Origin: Streptomyces sp. BR123
Lineage (GTDB): Bacteria; Actinomycetota; Actinomycetes; Streptomycetales; Streptomycetaceae
Length of the DNA: 37,830 bases
Direction: 5' to 3'
Assembly: GCF_013401435.1 (NCBI RefSeq)
Contig: NZ_JACBGN010000044.1
Coordinates: forward strand, 1-37,830
The position numbers and the translations under genes are program-made. Under the pieces are notes generated by a model. The model had not been told where the DNA came from and searched no databases. It saw nothing but the letters and a program-made list of their open reading frames with translations. This document shows positions 7,067 through 14,165 of this stretch, piece after piece; within the stretch, counting starts at the first letter, position 1, and every line of letters starts with the position of its first letter.

Positions 7067-7546
7067 TCACTCGACTACGGTGACCTCGTCCGGCTTGGGG
7101 AACGGCAGCATGCCCCAGCCCATGGGCCATCCGCGCAGTCGGCCCTCACCCCGTTCGGCTTCGAGGATCCGCGGGATGCGCCGTTCCCACCACCGGCGCG
7201 GGTTCTCGTCCGGGTCGGGCCAGGGGATCGTGGCCGTCCGGAAGCGGGCGTCCAGTTCGTCGAGTTCGAGTCGGCGGAGGGCCTGCACCCGTGGCGGCAG
7301 CAGCCGCCAGACGCCGGCCAGCGCGGTCCGGCACCACAGGTCGTTGTCGAGTTCCGGCGCGCACCACCCATAACCTTCTTCCACTTCCTCCACGAGGTCC
7401 TTCCACGCCTCGAAGAGCGCGTTGAGCGTCCACGGGCGCCCGTCGATCCGACGCCCGGCGCCGGTGGAGACAGCTGCCTGCACAGCCGCGTACTCCTCAG
7501 CGGTCAGGGGCGTCTCGTCGGCGGAGTCGGGTACTTGGCGGCTCAT
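7067..7546 (-). CDS. hypothetical soluble protein, Trp-rich
   Basis: ATG 7546 (MSRQVPDSADETPLT) begins the protein-like part; the frame is open further upstream but only as Pro/Arg-rich noise. The 159-aa product is rich in Trp, Asp and Glu, with LNALFEAWKDLVEEVEEGYG, LDELDARFRTATIPWPDPDE and RRWWERRIPRIL. It has no signal peptide or transmembrane helix. It begins 32 bases after the stop of the winged-helix gene at 7579 and probably shares its transcript. There is no obvious ribosome binding site. I recognise no named family. Confidence 0.75.
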   Translation of the reverse strand: MSRQVPDSADETPLTAEEYAAVQAAVSTGAGRRIDGRPWTLNALFEAWKDLVEEVEEGYGWCAPELDNDLWCRTALAGVWRLLPPRVQALRRLELDELDARFRTATIPWPDPDENPRRWWERRIPRILEAERGEGRLRGWPMGWGMLPFPKPDEVTVVE

Positions 7547-7578
7547 GCGCCGACTATCGCAGGGCCCGGCGGGCCTGG

Positions 7579-8523
7579 TTAAGCGACTTTCGTCGGGTCC
7601 AGGGCACGGGTGCAGGGGCCGCAGCTTCCGCCGCGGGTGGGGGCGCGGTAGGCCTTGCCGCAGGATTCGCAGCACTGGAGCGGGTGGATCGTCCGGTCCG
7701 GACCGGGCGGGCGGATCGCCGGGCCGACCGGGATCGGGGGTGGGATCAGCTCGCGGAGCCGGTGCGCCAGGAGCCCGTACGGGGAGTGGATCGGGGTCAG
7801 GGGAAGGCTGCGGGTCAGGGTGGCGCCGACCGCGCTCGGGGTCAGGCCGCGGTCCAGCCAGGCCGCCACGGCCGGGGCCAGCCGGGTCACGTCCCGCTGC
7901 GACAGCACCAGCCGGGGGTCCCGCAGCCGCAGCCGGGCCAGCAGCGAACGCGCCTCCGTCTCCGTCTCGGGGGTCGGGGCGGTCTCCGGCTCCGGGAGCG
8001 GGCCTGGGTCTGGTTCCGCTTCCTGGGGCTCGGGTGCCTGGGGCTCCTCGTCCGGGGGTGTGGGGTGGCCACCGCCGTCGCCGTCCGGGTCGGGTGGCTC
8101 GTCGCCCCTCTTCACCTCCGCCCTGAGGGCAGGCGGGTTGTTGTACGACACCGTGTACGTCACGACCCGGCCCGACGGCAGCCGCTCCTGGTAGCGGCCC
8201 AGGTAGCCGTGCTGCTCCAGCTCGCGCAACGCCGTGGCGATCCGTACCTCGCCCTCGGGGAAGCGCGCGGCCAGCGCCTTGATGGTCACCGGCGCGCCGG
8301 GTGGCAACGACTGGATGTGCGTGCCCAGCCCGATCGCAGTGAGACTCAACTCACCGTGCTGAGCGAGGTGGTTGCCGATCACCACGAAGCGGATGTGGTG
8401 GGCGCGGTTGTTGTGTCGGATGCCCGACAGGGCGCGCGCGGGCGCGCTAAGCTGCTGGTCAGCCATGAGGAAGTTCTGGTCTTCCGGTGTGGTCAGGCCC
8501 TCGCGGCGGGATGGCAGTCCCAT
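7579..8523 (-). CDS. winged-helix DNA-binding protein with C-terminal zinc ribbon
   Basis: From ATG 8523 (MGLPSRREGLTTPEDQNF) the product is 314 aa. Residues about 25-140 form a conserved Streptomyces helical region and winged helix: SAPARALSGIRHNNRAHHIR, then IKALAARFPEGEVRIATALR and LEQHGYLGRYQERLPSG, the typical recognition-helix and wing pattern. A Pro/Glu/Asp-rich disordered linker follows (about 140-195). A second helical segment comes next, and the C-terminus holds C-x2-C pairs (CESCGKAY ... CGPC) that could bind zinc. The frame is open to GTG 8616, but that start lies inside a perfect palindrome, which argues for a later start. The likely role is transcription regulation; targets are unknown. 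Confidence 0.8.
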   Translation of the reverse strand: MGLPSRREGLTTPEDQNFLMADQQLSAPARALSGIRHNNRAHHIRFVVIGNHLAQHGELSLTAIGLGTHIQSLPPGAPVTIKALAARFPEGEVRIATALRELEQHGYLGRYQERLPSGRVVTYTVSYNNPPALRAEVKRGDEPPDPDGDGGGHPTPPDEEPQAPEPQEAEPDPGPLPEPETAPTPETETEARSLLARLRLRDPRLVLSQRDVTRLAPAVAAWLDRGLTPSAVGATLTRSLPLTPIHSPYGLLAHRLRELIPPPIPVGPAIRPPGPDRTIHPLQCCESCGKAYRAPTRGGSCGPCTRALDPTKVA

Positions 8524-8612
8524 GCGAGGGCCGATTGCGTTTGTGGGGGTCCTTCGTCCGACGCCGACTCTGCACTGCGGATCGGCAATTGGGCCAGCCA
8601 GGTTGGCGTAAT

Positions 8613-8628
8613 TCACCCGACCGGGTGA
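8613..8628. promoter_or_regulatory. perfect palindrome TCACCCG-AC-CGGGTGA
   Basis: Seven-base arms are separated by two bases, 90 bases upstream of ATG 8523 on the minus strand. It is a good candidate for an autoregulatory operator of the winged-helix protein. The rest of 8524-8678 is a purine tract (about 8628-8650) and a short A/T-rich piece; I see no gene there. Confidence 0.45.
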
Positions 8629-8678
8629 GAGGGGGAGGGGGGAGGTTGGGAAAGGTCATTTCCCCCGGTTGTTTATCC

Positions 8679-9143
8679 CTAAGCGTCGAGCCTTACCGGG
8701 GAGTGGTCCACCGGGTCGTGAAAACCTCGATCCGGTGAAAGCGGGCCACCCAGGTCCAATTCCGCCCACACCGTTTTCAGGGGTGCGGGACCGCGATCCG
8801 TTCCCCAGCGGTCGGACAGACTCGACACCAGAACGAGCCCGCGTCCCGATTCCGCTTGGGGTGAGGGGAGCTGCGCTTCCGGTGGCGGTACGGCCTCGGC
8901 GCGGGTGTCCGACACCTCGATACGGAGCGTAGGTCCGTGATTGATGTACAGACGCAGCCGGAAGCTCCGTCCCTGGACCCTTCCGTGCGTGACCGCGTTC
9001 GCGGCGAGCTCGGCGACCACCTGCGCCGCTTCGATGAACGGAAGCCCACGTTCCGCGAGTTGGTGCACGGTGAGGGCGCGAGCCAGGCGAGCACCGCGCG
9101 GGGTTGCAGGGAGGGTGGCGTCGAGGGAGATTTCCTGATTCAC
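8679..9143 (-). CDS. RsbW/SpoIIAB-like ATP-binding protein (anti-sigma kinase type)
   Basis: The 154-aa product from GTG 9143 has the HATPase_c_2 layout: N-box AELAANAVTHG (about residues 44-54), G1-like VSDTRAEAVPP (about 77-87) and G2 box SGRGLVLV (about 98-105). This family binds ATP and acts either as an anti-sigma factor or as a kinase of anti-anti-sigma partners. In Streptomyces many stand alone beside XRE-DUF5753/DUF397 genes, as here, where it diverges from the gene at 9255. The usual DxGxG of G1 is degenerate (SDTRAEA), so catalytic kinase activity is uncertain. No clear ribosome binding site is visible. Confidence 0.9.
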   Translation of the reverse strand: MNQEISLDATLPATPRGARLARALTVHQLAERGLPFIEAAQVVAELAANAVTHGRVQGRSFRLRLYINHGPTLRIEVSDTRAEAVPPPEAQLPSPQAESGRGLVLVSSLSDRWGTDRGPAPLKTVWAELDLGGPLSPDRGFHDPVDHSPVRLDA

Positions 9144-9190
9144 GTGACTCAGCGTGGCCGTCCGTGCGTAACCTGAACAGAGCCGAGGAC

Positions 9191-9230
9191 GCTGTGTACA
9201 GCGGTTGTCCAGGGCTGTCCCGTGCTGTCC
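9191..9230. promoter_or_regulatory. candidate operator: GCTGT-GT-ACAGC palindrome and three 10-bp-phased repeats
   Basis: GCTGTGTACAGC (9191-9202) is palindromic. It is followed by GTTGTCC (9204-9210), GCTGTCC (9214-9220) and GCTGTCC (9224-9230), spaced exactly 10 bases apart, one helical turn. They occupy the divergent promoter region between the RsbW-like gene and the XRE-DUF5753 gene, just upstream of its ribosome binding site (GGAGG 9245-9249). Binding by the XRE protein is an inference. Confidence 0.45.
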
Positions 9231-9254
9231 TCCCGGTCAAAATCGGAGGTGGAA

Positions 9255-10103
9255 GTGAACGCAGACGGTGCCGACGAATCGAGCTGGGAACTCGATCCGG
9301 AGGACGAATCCGGGGCGGTGATCGCCACGGTGGGACGCCAGTTGAAAATGTGGCGCGAGGCGGCAGGTCTCGATGCGGCGCAGTTCGGCAAGCGGATGGG
9401 TTACGGCCCGAATCTGATCTACAAGATCGAACGCGGCACCCGCATTCCCCGCCCCGAGTTCCTCGACAAGGCGGATGAGGTGCTGGAGGCGGGTGGGAAG
9501 ATCGCGGCGATGAAGGTCGACGTGGAAAAGGCCCGCTACCCCAAGAAGGTCCGCGATCTGGCCAAGTTGGAATCCGAGGCGATTGAGTTGGGCGCCTACG
9601 GGAACCACAACTTGCACGGACTGCTTCAGACCGAAGACTACGCGAGGGCGCTGTACGAGATCCGGCGGCCTGCCTACTCGCCGGACCAGGTGGAGCGCTA
9701 CGTCGCGGCGCGCATGGCCCGCCAGGTGATGTTCCATCGGCAGCCGTCGCCCGCACTGACCTTCGTACTAGAGCAGGTCACGTTGGAGAGGCCGATCGGG
9801 GGCCGGGACGTGCTGCGCGGCCAGTTGGAGCGCCTACTCGATGTCGCTGCGATGCGTAACGTTGAGATCCAGGTGATGGCGACTGGGAGCGAGGACCATG
9901 CTGGGATGGGTGGCGACATCCAGGTGTTGAAGCTGCGCAGTGGTTCCACTGTCGCCTACTGCGAGTCGCAGGTGGCGAGCCGCCTGATCACCGAGGCGAA
10001 AGACATCCAGGTTCTGGAACTGCGCTATGGGATCATCCGATCACAGGCTCTCAGTCCCCGAGAGTCGCGAGCCTTCATCGAGAAAGCGCTGGGTGAGACA
10101 TGA
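9255..10103 (+). CDS. XRE-family helix-turn-helix protein with DUF5753 (WhiJ-like)
   Basis: GTG 9255 has GGAGG five bases upstream. The 282-aa product has an N-terminal XRE helix-turn-helix (about residues 25-80: VGRQLKMWREAAGLDAAQFG, then NLIYKIERGTRIP) and a DUF5753 region (about 95-275) with the signatures LLQTEDYARAL and ARQVMF. Members of this group (WhiJ and relatives) work with a small DUF397 partner in controlling development or antibiotic production in Streptomyces. The partner follows here with an ATGA overlap. The divergent RsbW-like kinase completes the common three-gene arrangement. Autoregulation through the phased repeats upstream is likely but inferred. Confidence 0.93.
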   Translation: MNADGADESSWELDPEDESGAVIATVGRQLKMWREAAGLDAAQFGKRMGYGPNLIYKIERGTRIPRPEFLDKADEVLEAGGKIAAMKVDVEKARYPKKVRDLAKLESEAIELGAYGNHNLHGLLQTEDYARALYEIRRPAYSPDQVERYVAARMARQVMFHRQPSPALTFVLEQVTLERPIGGRDVLRGQLERLLDVAAMRNVEIQVMATGSEDHAGMGGDIQVLKLRSGSTVAYCESQVASRLITEAKDIQVLELRYGIIRSQALSPRESRAFIEKALGET

Positions 10104-10360
10104 GTATCAAGCCCTCTGCCGAGGACTCTTCGGCGCTGGAGTGGGTCAAGAGCAGCTACAGCGCGAGCAACAGCAACGAATGCGTCGAGGTGGCCTGGAC
10201 CAAGAGCAGCCACAGCGCCAGCGACAGCAACGACTGTGTCGAGGTCGCCCACCTGCCCGGCACCATCCTCGTCCGCGACTCGAAGGTCCCCGACGGCAGC
10301 CGGGTCGCGCTGAGCCCCGCCGCCTGGGCCGGATTCGTGGCCGTCGCCGGTGCTGCCTAG
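10100..10360 (+). CDS. DUF397 protein with duplicated motif
   Basis: ATG 10100 overlaps the stop of the XRE-DUF5753 gene by four bases (ATGA), so the two are translationally coupled. DUF397 proteins are usually about 60-70 aa with one W-x-KSSYS...C-VEVA motif near the N-terminus. This 86-aa product has two: WVKSSYSASNSNECVEVA at 15-32 and WTKSSHSASDSNDCVEVA at 33-50, then the normal tail VRDSKVPDGSRVALSPAAW. The pair probably acts as a regulator/partner module with the XRE protein; the small protein may antagonise or be needed by its regulator. Confidence 0.93.
   Translation: MSIKPSAEDSSALEWVKSSYSASNSNECVEVAWTKSSHSASDSNDCVEVAHLPGTILVRDSKVPDGSRVALSPAAWAGFVAVAGAA
10142..10249 (+). repeat. 54-bp tandem duplication within the DUF397 gene
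   Basis: Bases 10142-10195 and 10196-10249 are adjacent 18-codon copies that match at 46 of 54 positions. Most differences are in third positions or are conservative (Tyr/His, Asn/Asp, Glu/Asp), which suggests both copies have been kept under selection since the duplication. Confidence 0.9.
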
Positions 10361-11507
10361 AACACGGCTCCGGAAGCGGAGCGTAAACGCGGCCGCCGAG
10401 ACGGTGCTCCGGCTGCGGCGGCCGCGTCCGGCGGCCTGGGACACCATCGTCGAGGCTGCCTGCTGTGGCAGCCCGGAGGTCTACTGGTCGGCCCAGCAAG
10501 TGATCGTCCAGGCCGGTCGGGCCGCGGCCCCCTACGCGGACCGGCTTGCGGCTCGCCTCGACGGGCTGCTCCGCGGCACCGAGGACTACCTGATAGCCGA
10601 TCTGGCGGTCGCCCTCGCCGGCGTGGGCGACGTGCGGGCCATGGCCGGACTGCACCGCCTCGCGGCGCAGGAGCGGCTCTGGCGGGACTGCAGCCACCTC
10701 TCGCCCGCGCTCGCGGCGCTTCCCGCGGCCGAGTTGCTGCCCCTGCTGCGGCGCGAACTGGGGGCGGATCCGGCCGCCGCGGAGAACGCCCCCGCCCTCG
10801 CCGTCCTCTCCGCCTGGGGTTCCGAGGCGGCCCCCGCGCTGCCGGAGGTGACGGCGTGCCTGGAGGGGCCGTACGCCTACGACGCCGCCCGCGTCCTCGG
10901 CCGGATCGGGCCCCCGGCGGCAGCCGCCGCGGGCCGGCTGGCCGAGTACGCCACCGGGGCGGGCCGACCGCCCGGCCCGTACGGGCCCGACGCCCGGGGC
11001 ACCTGGCACGGGGTGCGGATGGCCGCCTGGGCGCACTACCGCGTGACCGGGGACGGCTCCCTCGCCCTCCGCCGCTACGCGGCCGACCTGGGCTCCGGCC
11101 TCGGCAGCCGCGTCCTGCCCTACCTGGCGGACTTCGGGCCGGCCGCCGCCCGGCACACCGGTGCGGTGCGTGCGCTCATGGACTCGCCCGGGGCCTGGAC
11201 GCGGGTGGCCGCCGCCCACGCCTGGTGGCGGATCACCGGCGATCCGGAGCCGGCCGTACCGGTGCTGCTGGCGGCCGTCGACCCGGAGTGGGACGGGCAC
11301 ATCGCGTACCCGACGCCGCGCGCGGTCCGGCACCTCGGCGAGATCGGCGCCCCGGCCGCCGCCGCAGAACCCGTACTGACCCGGCTGCTGGAACGCGGGA
11401 CACGGCTCGGCCACCCCTGGCAGAGGATCCGGATCCTCGCGGATGACGCCTTCAGCCGCACCCTCACCAAGGCCCTGGCCGGCCTCGGGCCCCGCAGTCC
11501 CGCATGA
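10350..11507 (+). CDS. HEAT-repeat-like protein
   Basis: The product (up to 385 aa from GTG 10350; GTG 10404 is an alternative) is Ala/Leu-rich and built from repeated helix pairs with Pro at turns, such as AAAPYADRLAARL, SEAAPALPEVTACLEG, GPPAAAAAGRLAEYA and GAPAAAAEPVLTRLLE. This pattern indicates an alpha-solenoid that binds other proteins. The gene overlaps the DUF397 stop by 11 bases in another frame and lacks a clear ribosome binding site. HEAT proteins of this sort in Streptomyces are often longer, so the N-terminal part may be missing. No catalytic motif is seen. Confidence 0.75.
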   Translation: MLPRTRLRKRSVNAAAETVLRLRRPRPAAWDTIVEAACCGSPEVYWSAQQVIVQAGRAAAPYADRLAARLDGLLRGTEDYLIADLAVALAGVGDVRAMAGLHRLAAQERLWRDCSHLSPALAALPAAELLPLLRRELGADPAAAENAPALAVLSAWGSEAAPALPEVTACLEGPYAYDAARVLGRIGPPAAAAAGRLAEYATGAGRPPGPYGPDARGTWHGVRMAAWAHYRVTGDGSLALRRYAADLGSGLGSRVLPYLADFGPAAARHTGAVRALMDSPGAWTRVAAAHAWWRITGDPEPAVPVLLAAVDPEWDGHIAYPTPRAVRHLGEIGAPAAAAEPVLTRLLERGTRLGHPWQRIRILADDAFSRTLTKALAGLGPRSPA

Positions 11508-11531
11508 CCGTCGGCCGACACAAGGACGGGG

Positions 11532-12014
11532 TCAGCGAAGAGCGGCGCGTTCGTCGACGTGGGTAGTCGGTGCGCCCAGGAACAGGTCGGTCGGCGCCGG
11601 GCCGTTGGCGATGTTCAGTGTGTCGAGGCGGTAGGTCCAGTCGCCGCTGCATGTGCCCGCGAAGCGGTAGTTGACCTGCCAACGGAGCCATTCGCCGCGG
11701 GCGAGGCGGACTGCTGGAGGACGCCGCCACCTGCGTGGCATGCCGAACGGTGTGACAGTCAGCTGGACCCGGAGCAGGCCGTCGGCTTCGTGTAGGAGCA
11801 CACCGGTGTCCGAGCCGGAGTCGGGTGGGCCCTCGTGTGTCTCGAAGTGAGGCCGGAAGCCGTCGGCTTCGTACATGAGCACGCTGTGCACGAAGGGCGG
11901 TGCCACGGGCGGCAGGGGAAAGGCCATGGGCGCCTTGTTCCGGTGCGAGGCCGCGAGCCCGCCGCGGGACCGCTTGGTCCATGACGTGCAGACCCACTGC
12001 ACCACCGTTTCCAT
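11532..12014 (-). CDS. hypothetical protein
   Basis: ATG 12014 is chosen because GGAGG lies 9 bases upstream. The 160-aa product (METVVQWVCTSWTKRSRG) has a beta-rich, aromatic-containing core: FVHSVLMYEADGFRPHFETH, GVLLHEADGLLRVQLTVTPF and WLRWQVNYRFAGTCSGDWTY. There is no signal peptide. ATG 11927 (MAFPLPPVAPP) with AAGG in front is a possible second start that would remove a Lys/Arg-rich N-terminus. I do not recognise the family. The gene is divergent from the GNAT gene at 12163, with a strong palindrome between them. Confidence 0.7.
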   Translation of the reverse strand: METVVQWVCTSWTKRSRGGLAASHRNKAPMAFPLPPVAPPFVHSVLMYEADGFRPHFETHEGPPDSGSDTGVLLHEADGLLRVQLTVTPFGMPRRWRRPPAVRLARGEWLRWQVNYRFAGTCSGDWTYRLDTLNIANGPAPTDLFLGAPTTHVDERAALR

Positions 12015-12076
12015 GTGTCTGATCCTCCGACGCGACGGTGACCTGCCGCTACTGCGTTTGCGTGGTCCCATAGATG

Positions 12077-12095
12077 CCCCTCGTATACGAAGGGG
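12077..12095. promoter_or_regulatory. palindrome CCCCT-CGTATACG-AAGGGG in a divergent promoter region
   Basis: The core TCGTATACGA (12081-12090) is a perfect 10-bp palindrome and CCCC/GGGG arms extend it with one unpaired base. It lies 62 bases from the minus-strand start at 12014 and 67 bases from the plus-strand start at 12163, a natural place for a shared operator. No regulator gene is adjacent. Confidence 0.45.
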
Positions 12096-12162
12096 AGGAA
12101 GCCATCTCGGATCCCGGGATAACCGCTGGCCGGGGGTCCGCGGGCGCTGTTTGGATGCGGGG

Positions 12163-12594
12163 ATGACGAACGAACTGCCCGACGGCTACGAGATCTCCAC
12201 CGACCCCGCCCGGCTCGACGTCGGCCTGATCCACCGCTGGCTCTCCGAGGACGCGTACTGGGCCCTCGGCCGCAGCCGACAGAAGCAGGAGGACGCCATC
12301 GCGGGCTCCCTGAACTTCGGCGTCTACGACCAGGCCTCCGGGGCCCAGCTCGCGTACGCCCGCGTCGTCACCGACCGGGCGACCTTCGCCTGGCTGTGCG
12401 ACGTCTACGTCGACCCCGGCGCCCGCGGCAAGAGGCTCGGCGGGGCGCTCGTCGAGGCGGTCAAGGCGCACCTGGAGCCGTACGGGCTGCGCCGGATCCT
12501 CCTCGCCACCGCCGACGCGCACGCCGTATACGCCCGCTCCGGCTTCACCCCGCTCGACACCCCGCAGAAGTGGATGGCCTTCGGCAACCAGTAG
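12163..12594 (+). CDS. GNAT-family N-acetyltransferase
   Basis: ATG 12163 starts MTNELPDGYEISTDPARLD; the 143-aa product is a typical single GNAT domain. The N-terminal part has LIHRWLSEDAYWALGRS, a pattern common to a widespread GNAT subgroup. Motif A is LCDVYVDPGARGKRLGGALV (about 80-99), whose RGKRLGG loop binds the pyrophosphate of acetyl-CoA. The C-terminal HAVYARSGFTPL holds the usual Tyr. The substrate cannot be predicted. The frame is open further upstream but those residues are not protein-like and the divergent palindrome lies there. Confidence 0.9.
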   Translation: MTNELPDGYEISTDPARLDVGLIHRWLSEDAYWALGRSRQKQEDAIAGSLNFGVYDQASGAQLAYARVVTDRATFAWLCDVYVDPGARGKRLGGALVEAVKAHLEPYGLRRILLATADAHAVYARSGFTPLDTPQKWMAFGNQ

Positions 12595-12646
12595 GGCCGC
12601 CCGTACCTTCGGACGGCGGAGCGTCAACGTTCGCCGTCGGCCGGGG

Positions 12647-13050
12647 CTAACCCTCGCCGAGGATGCGCAGTTTGTGCTTGTCCTTGAAGTACGCGTAGTC
12701 CTTGAGGTTCAAGGTGGCCAGCGGCAGGTCGTAGGTGAGGCAGCAGGCGGCGATCCACATGTCGTTCGTCGGCTGCGGCCGCCCGCCCTGCCTTCCGGCA
12801 GCGGAGAGCTTGCCCCAGGTGGCGGCGACGGCTTCGTCGCCGGGGAGAACAGGGATGCCGGAGAGCCAGTCGGCGAGTTCCTGCCGGCGGAGGCTGCCCC
12901 AATTGCGGATCTCGGTCCACTGGGTCAGTTCACCGAAGGTGACGAAGGTGATCAGGGGCTTGCGGCCGATCAGGCGGGTGGCCAGCGGGCCGGTGAGCTG
13001 CCCTTGTGGGTGAGGGAGGCGACGTCGGTGTCGAGGACGACGGGTTGCAT
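12647..13050 (-). pseudogene. vapC: VapC-like PIN-domain toxin gene with a 1-bp frameshift
   Basis: ATG 13050 opens MQPVVLDTDVASLTHKG, the classic start of a PIN ribonuclease with an acidic residue in VLDTD. One base later than expected the frame fails and stops after 26 codons. Adding one G to AAGGG (minus strand; CCC at 13001-13003 on plus) restores QLTGPLATRLIGRKPLITF, then FGELTQW (acidic residue), TNDMWIAACC (acidic residue) and LATLNLKDYAYF, ending at TAG 12647-12649. The restored product would be 134 aa, a full-length PIN protein, which would cleave RNA such as tRNA. The antitoxin gene ends 5 bases upstream. Either the toxin has been inactivated or the base was lost in sequencing. Confidence 0.85.
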
Positions 13051-13055
13051 GGCGC

Positions 13056-13253
13056 TCAGGCGACGTCGCGTCGGCGCTCGGCGTGGATGAAGGCGAGGAA
13101 CTCGTCCAGTTCCTCGTCGGACTCGAAGGTGTCGGCCTTCAGATCGTCCAGGGAGGTGATCGGCTGGGTGTTCTTCGCGGCCAGCAGTTCCTCGACCGTC
13201 AGCCGCGGCCGGAGCGGCGGATGGATCGGGCGCTCGGATTCCGCTGCACTCAC
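13056..13253 (-). CDS. vapB: VapB-like antitoxin
   Basis: GTG 13253 has GGGGAGG 8 bases upstream and gives a 65-aa protein (MSAAESERPIHPPLRPRL); GTG 13283 is a longer alternative. The C-terminal half (ITSLDDLKADTFESDEELDE ... FLAFIHAERRR) is acidic, then basic, as in antitoxins that wrap a PIN toxin. The stop is 5 bases before the toxin ATG, as usual for VapBC operons. There is no obvious AbrB or ribbon-helix-helix domain in the short form, so DNA binding is uncertain. Because the partner toxin is frameshifted, this antitoxin may be an orphan. Confidence 0.8.
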   Translation of the reverse strand: MSAAESERPIHPPLRPRLTVEELLAAKNTQPITSLDDLKADTFESDEELDEFLAFIHAERRRDVA

Positions 13254-13342
13254 GGTGAGGACCTCCCCGCTGACACTGGTCACTGCCTGCCGAGGGCCAT
13301 GGTACGGCCGCTCGCCCGCCCGCCGCGGTCGTCAGTGAGAGG

Positions 13343-14158
13343 TCAGTGCAGGTCGGCCTGGAAGCCGTGGCGGTGGTCGGCGGGGCAGGTGAAGATCCGG
13401 AGGTCGCCGTAGCGGCCGACGACCACGCCCGTCTCCGGGTCGCTGGCCGCGGTGAACAGGAGCGTCATGGGCGTGCCGCAGTCGGTGCAGTCGAACACCC
13501 CGGGGTGGTTCAGGTGCCAGGTGGGCCAGCCGCCCAGTTTCCAGCCGGCGAGGCGGGTGATGACGTCACCGCCCTCCGGGCCGGTCGCGCGGACCAGCTC
13601 CGCCAGCCGCGGGCGGAGCTCCTCGGGCAGTTCCTCCCGGTGGGGGAAGTCGGTGACCTGCTCGGCGGTGAGGGTGCAGGCCCGGGGCAGGTAGCCGTCC
13701 TCGTCGTACCGCGTCGGCGCCGGCGGGTCCCCGAGCCGGCTCGTCACGTCGGCGGCGCGCCGCCACAGCAGCTCGACCACGGGGGCGGTGTCGGCCTGGT
13801 GGGCCGGCGGGTCCCAGTGCTCGTTGGGGCACCACAGGATCTGGAGGAGGTCCGTTCCGTCGGGCCACCAGGGGCCGGGGACATCCCGCCGGAAGATCTG
13901 GGCGACCGGCACCATGGGTGCGGCGGGCCCACCGTCGGGGCCGGTCTCGCCGGGGCCGCCGGTCTCGTCGGGCAGGGAGCACACGGGCCACGGCTCGTCG
14001 GCCGGCCACAGCAGTGGGCCGCCGATCGAGCTGCGCTCGCAGTCCGGTTCCCCGCGCTCGGGGTGGAGCAGGACCGCGTCCCGCGCGTACGGGGCGAGCT
14101 CGGGCAGGGCGGCGAGGACCGCCTCGGTCGCCGGCCGGCCGGACGGGGCGAGCGTCAT
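13343..14158 (-). CDS. DUF1963 (YwqG-like) protein
   Basis: The 271-aa product starts MTLAPSGRPATEAVLAALPE and has the marker IGGPLLWPADEPWPVC (about residues 45-60) and the pattern VAQIFRRDVPG ... DLLQILWCPNEHW common to DUF1963/YwqG proteins. The C-terminus contains FDCTDCGTPM and FTCPADH, a possible metal site. The function of this family is unknown. The gene begins 7 bases after the PAP2 stop (14166), so both are probably on one transcript. The ATG has no strong ribosome binding site, consistent with coupling. Confidence 0.8.
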   Translation of the reverse strand: MTLAPSGRPATEAVLAALPELAPYARDAVLLHPERGEPDCERSSIGGPLLWPADEPWPVCSLPDETGGPGETGPDGGPAAPMVPVAQIFRRDVPGPWWPDGTDLLQILWCPNEHWDPPAHQADTAPVVELLWRRAADVTSRLGDPPAPTRYDEDGYLPRACTLTAEQVTDFPHREELPEELRPRLAELVRATGPEGGDVITRLAGWKLGGWPTWHLNHPGVFDCTDCGTPMTLLFTAASDPETGVVVGRYGDLRIFTCPADHRHGFQADLH

Positions 14159-14165
14159 CGCGGGC

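Noticed and set aside
12624..12920. 98-aa minus-strand open frame as an independent gene
   Set aside because: It is an out-of-frame reading of the VapC-type toxin; the true frame shows conserved PIN motifs across the whole region.
3389..13342. A complete mobile element or CRISPR/defence island
   Set aside because: No integrase, transposase, terminal inverted repeats, tRNA attachment site or spaced repeats are visible; only the partial glnE direct repeat supports mobility.
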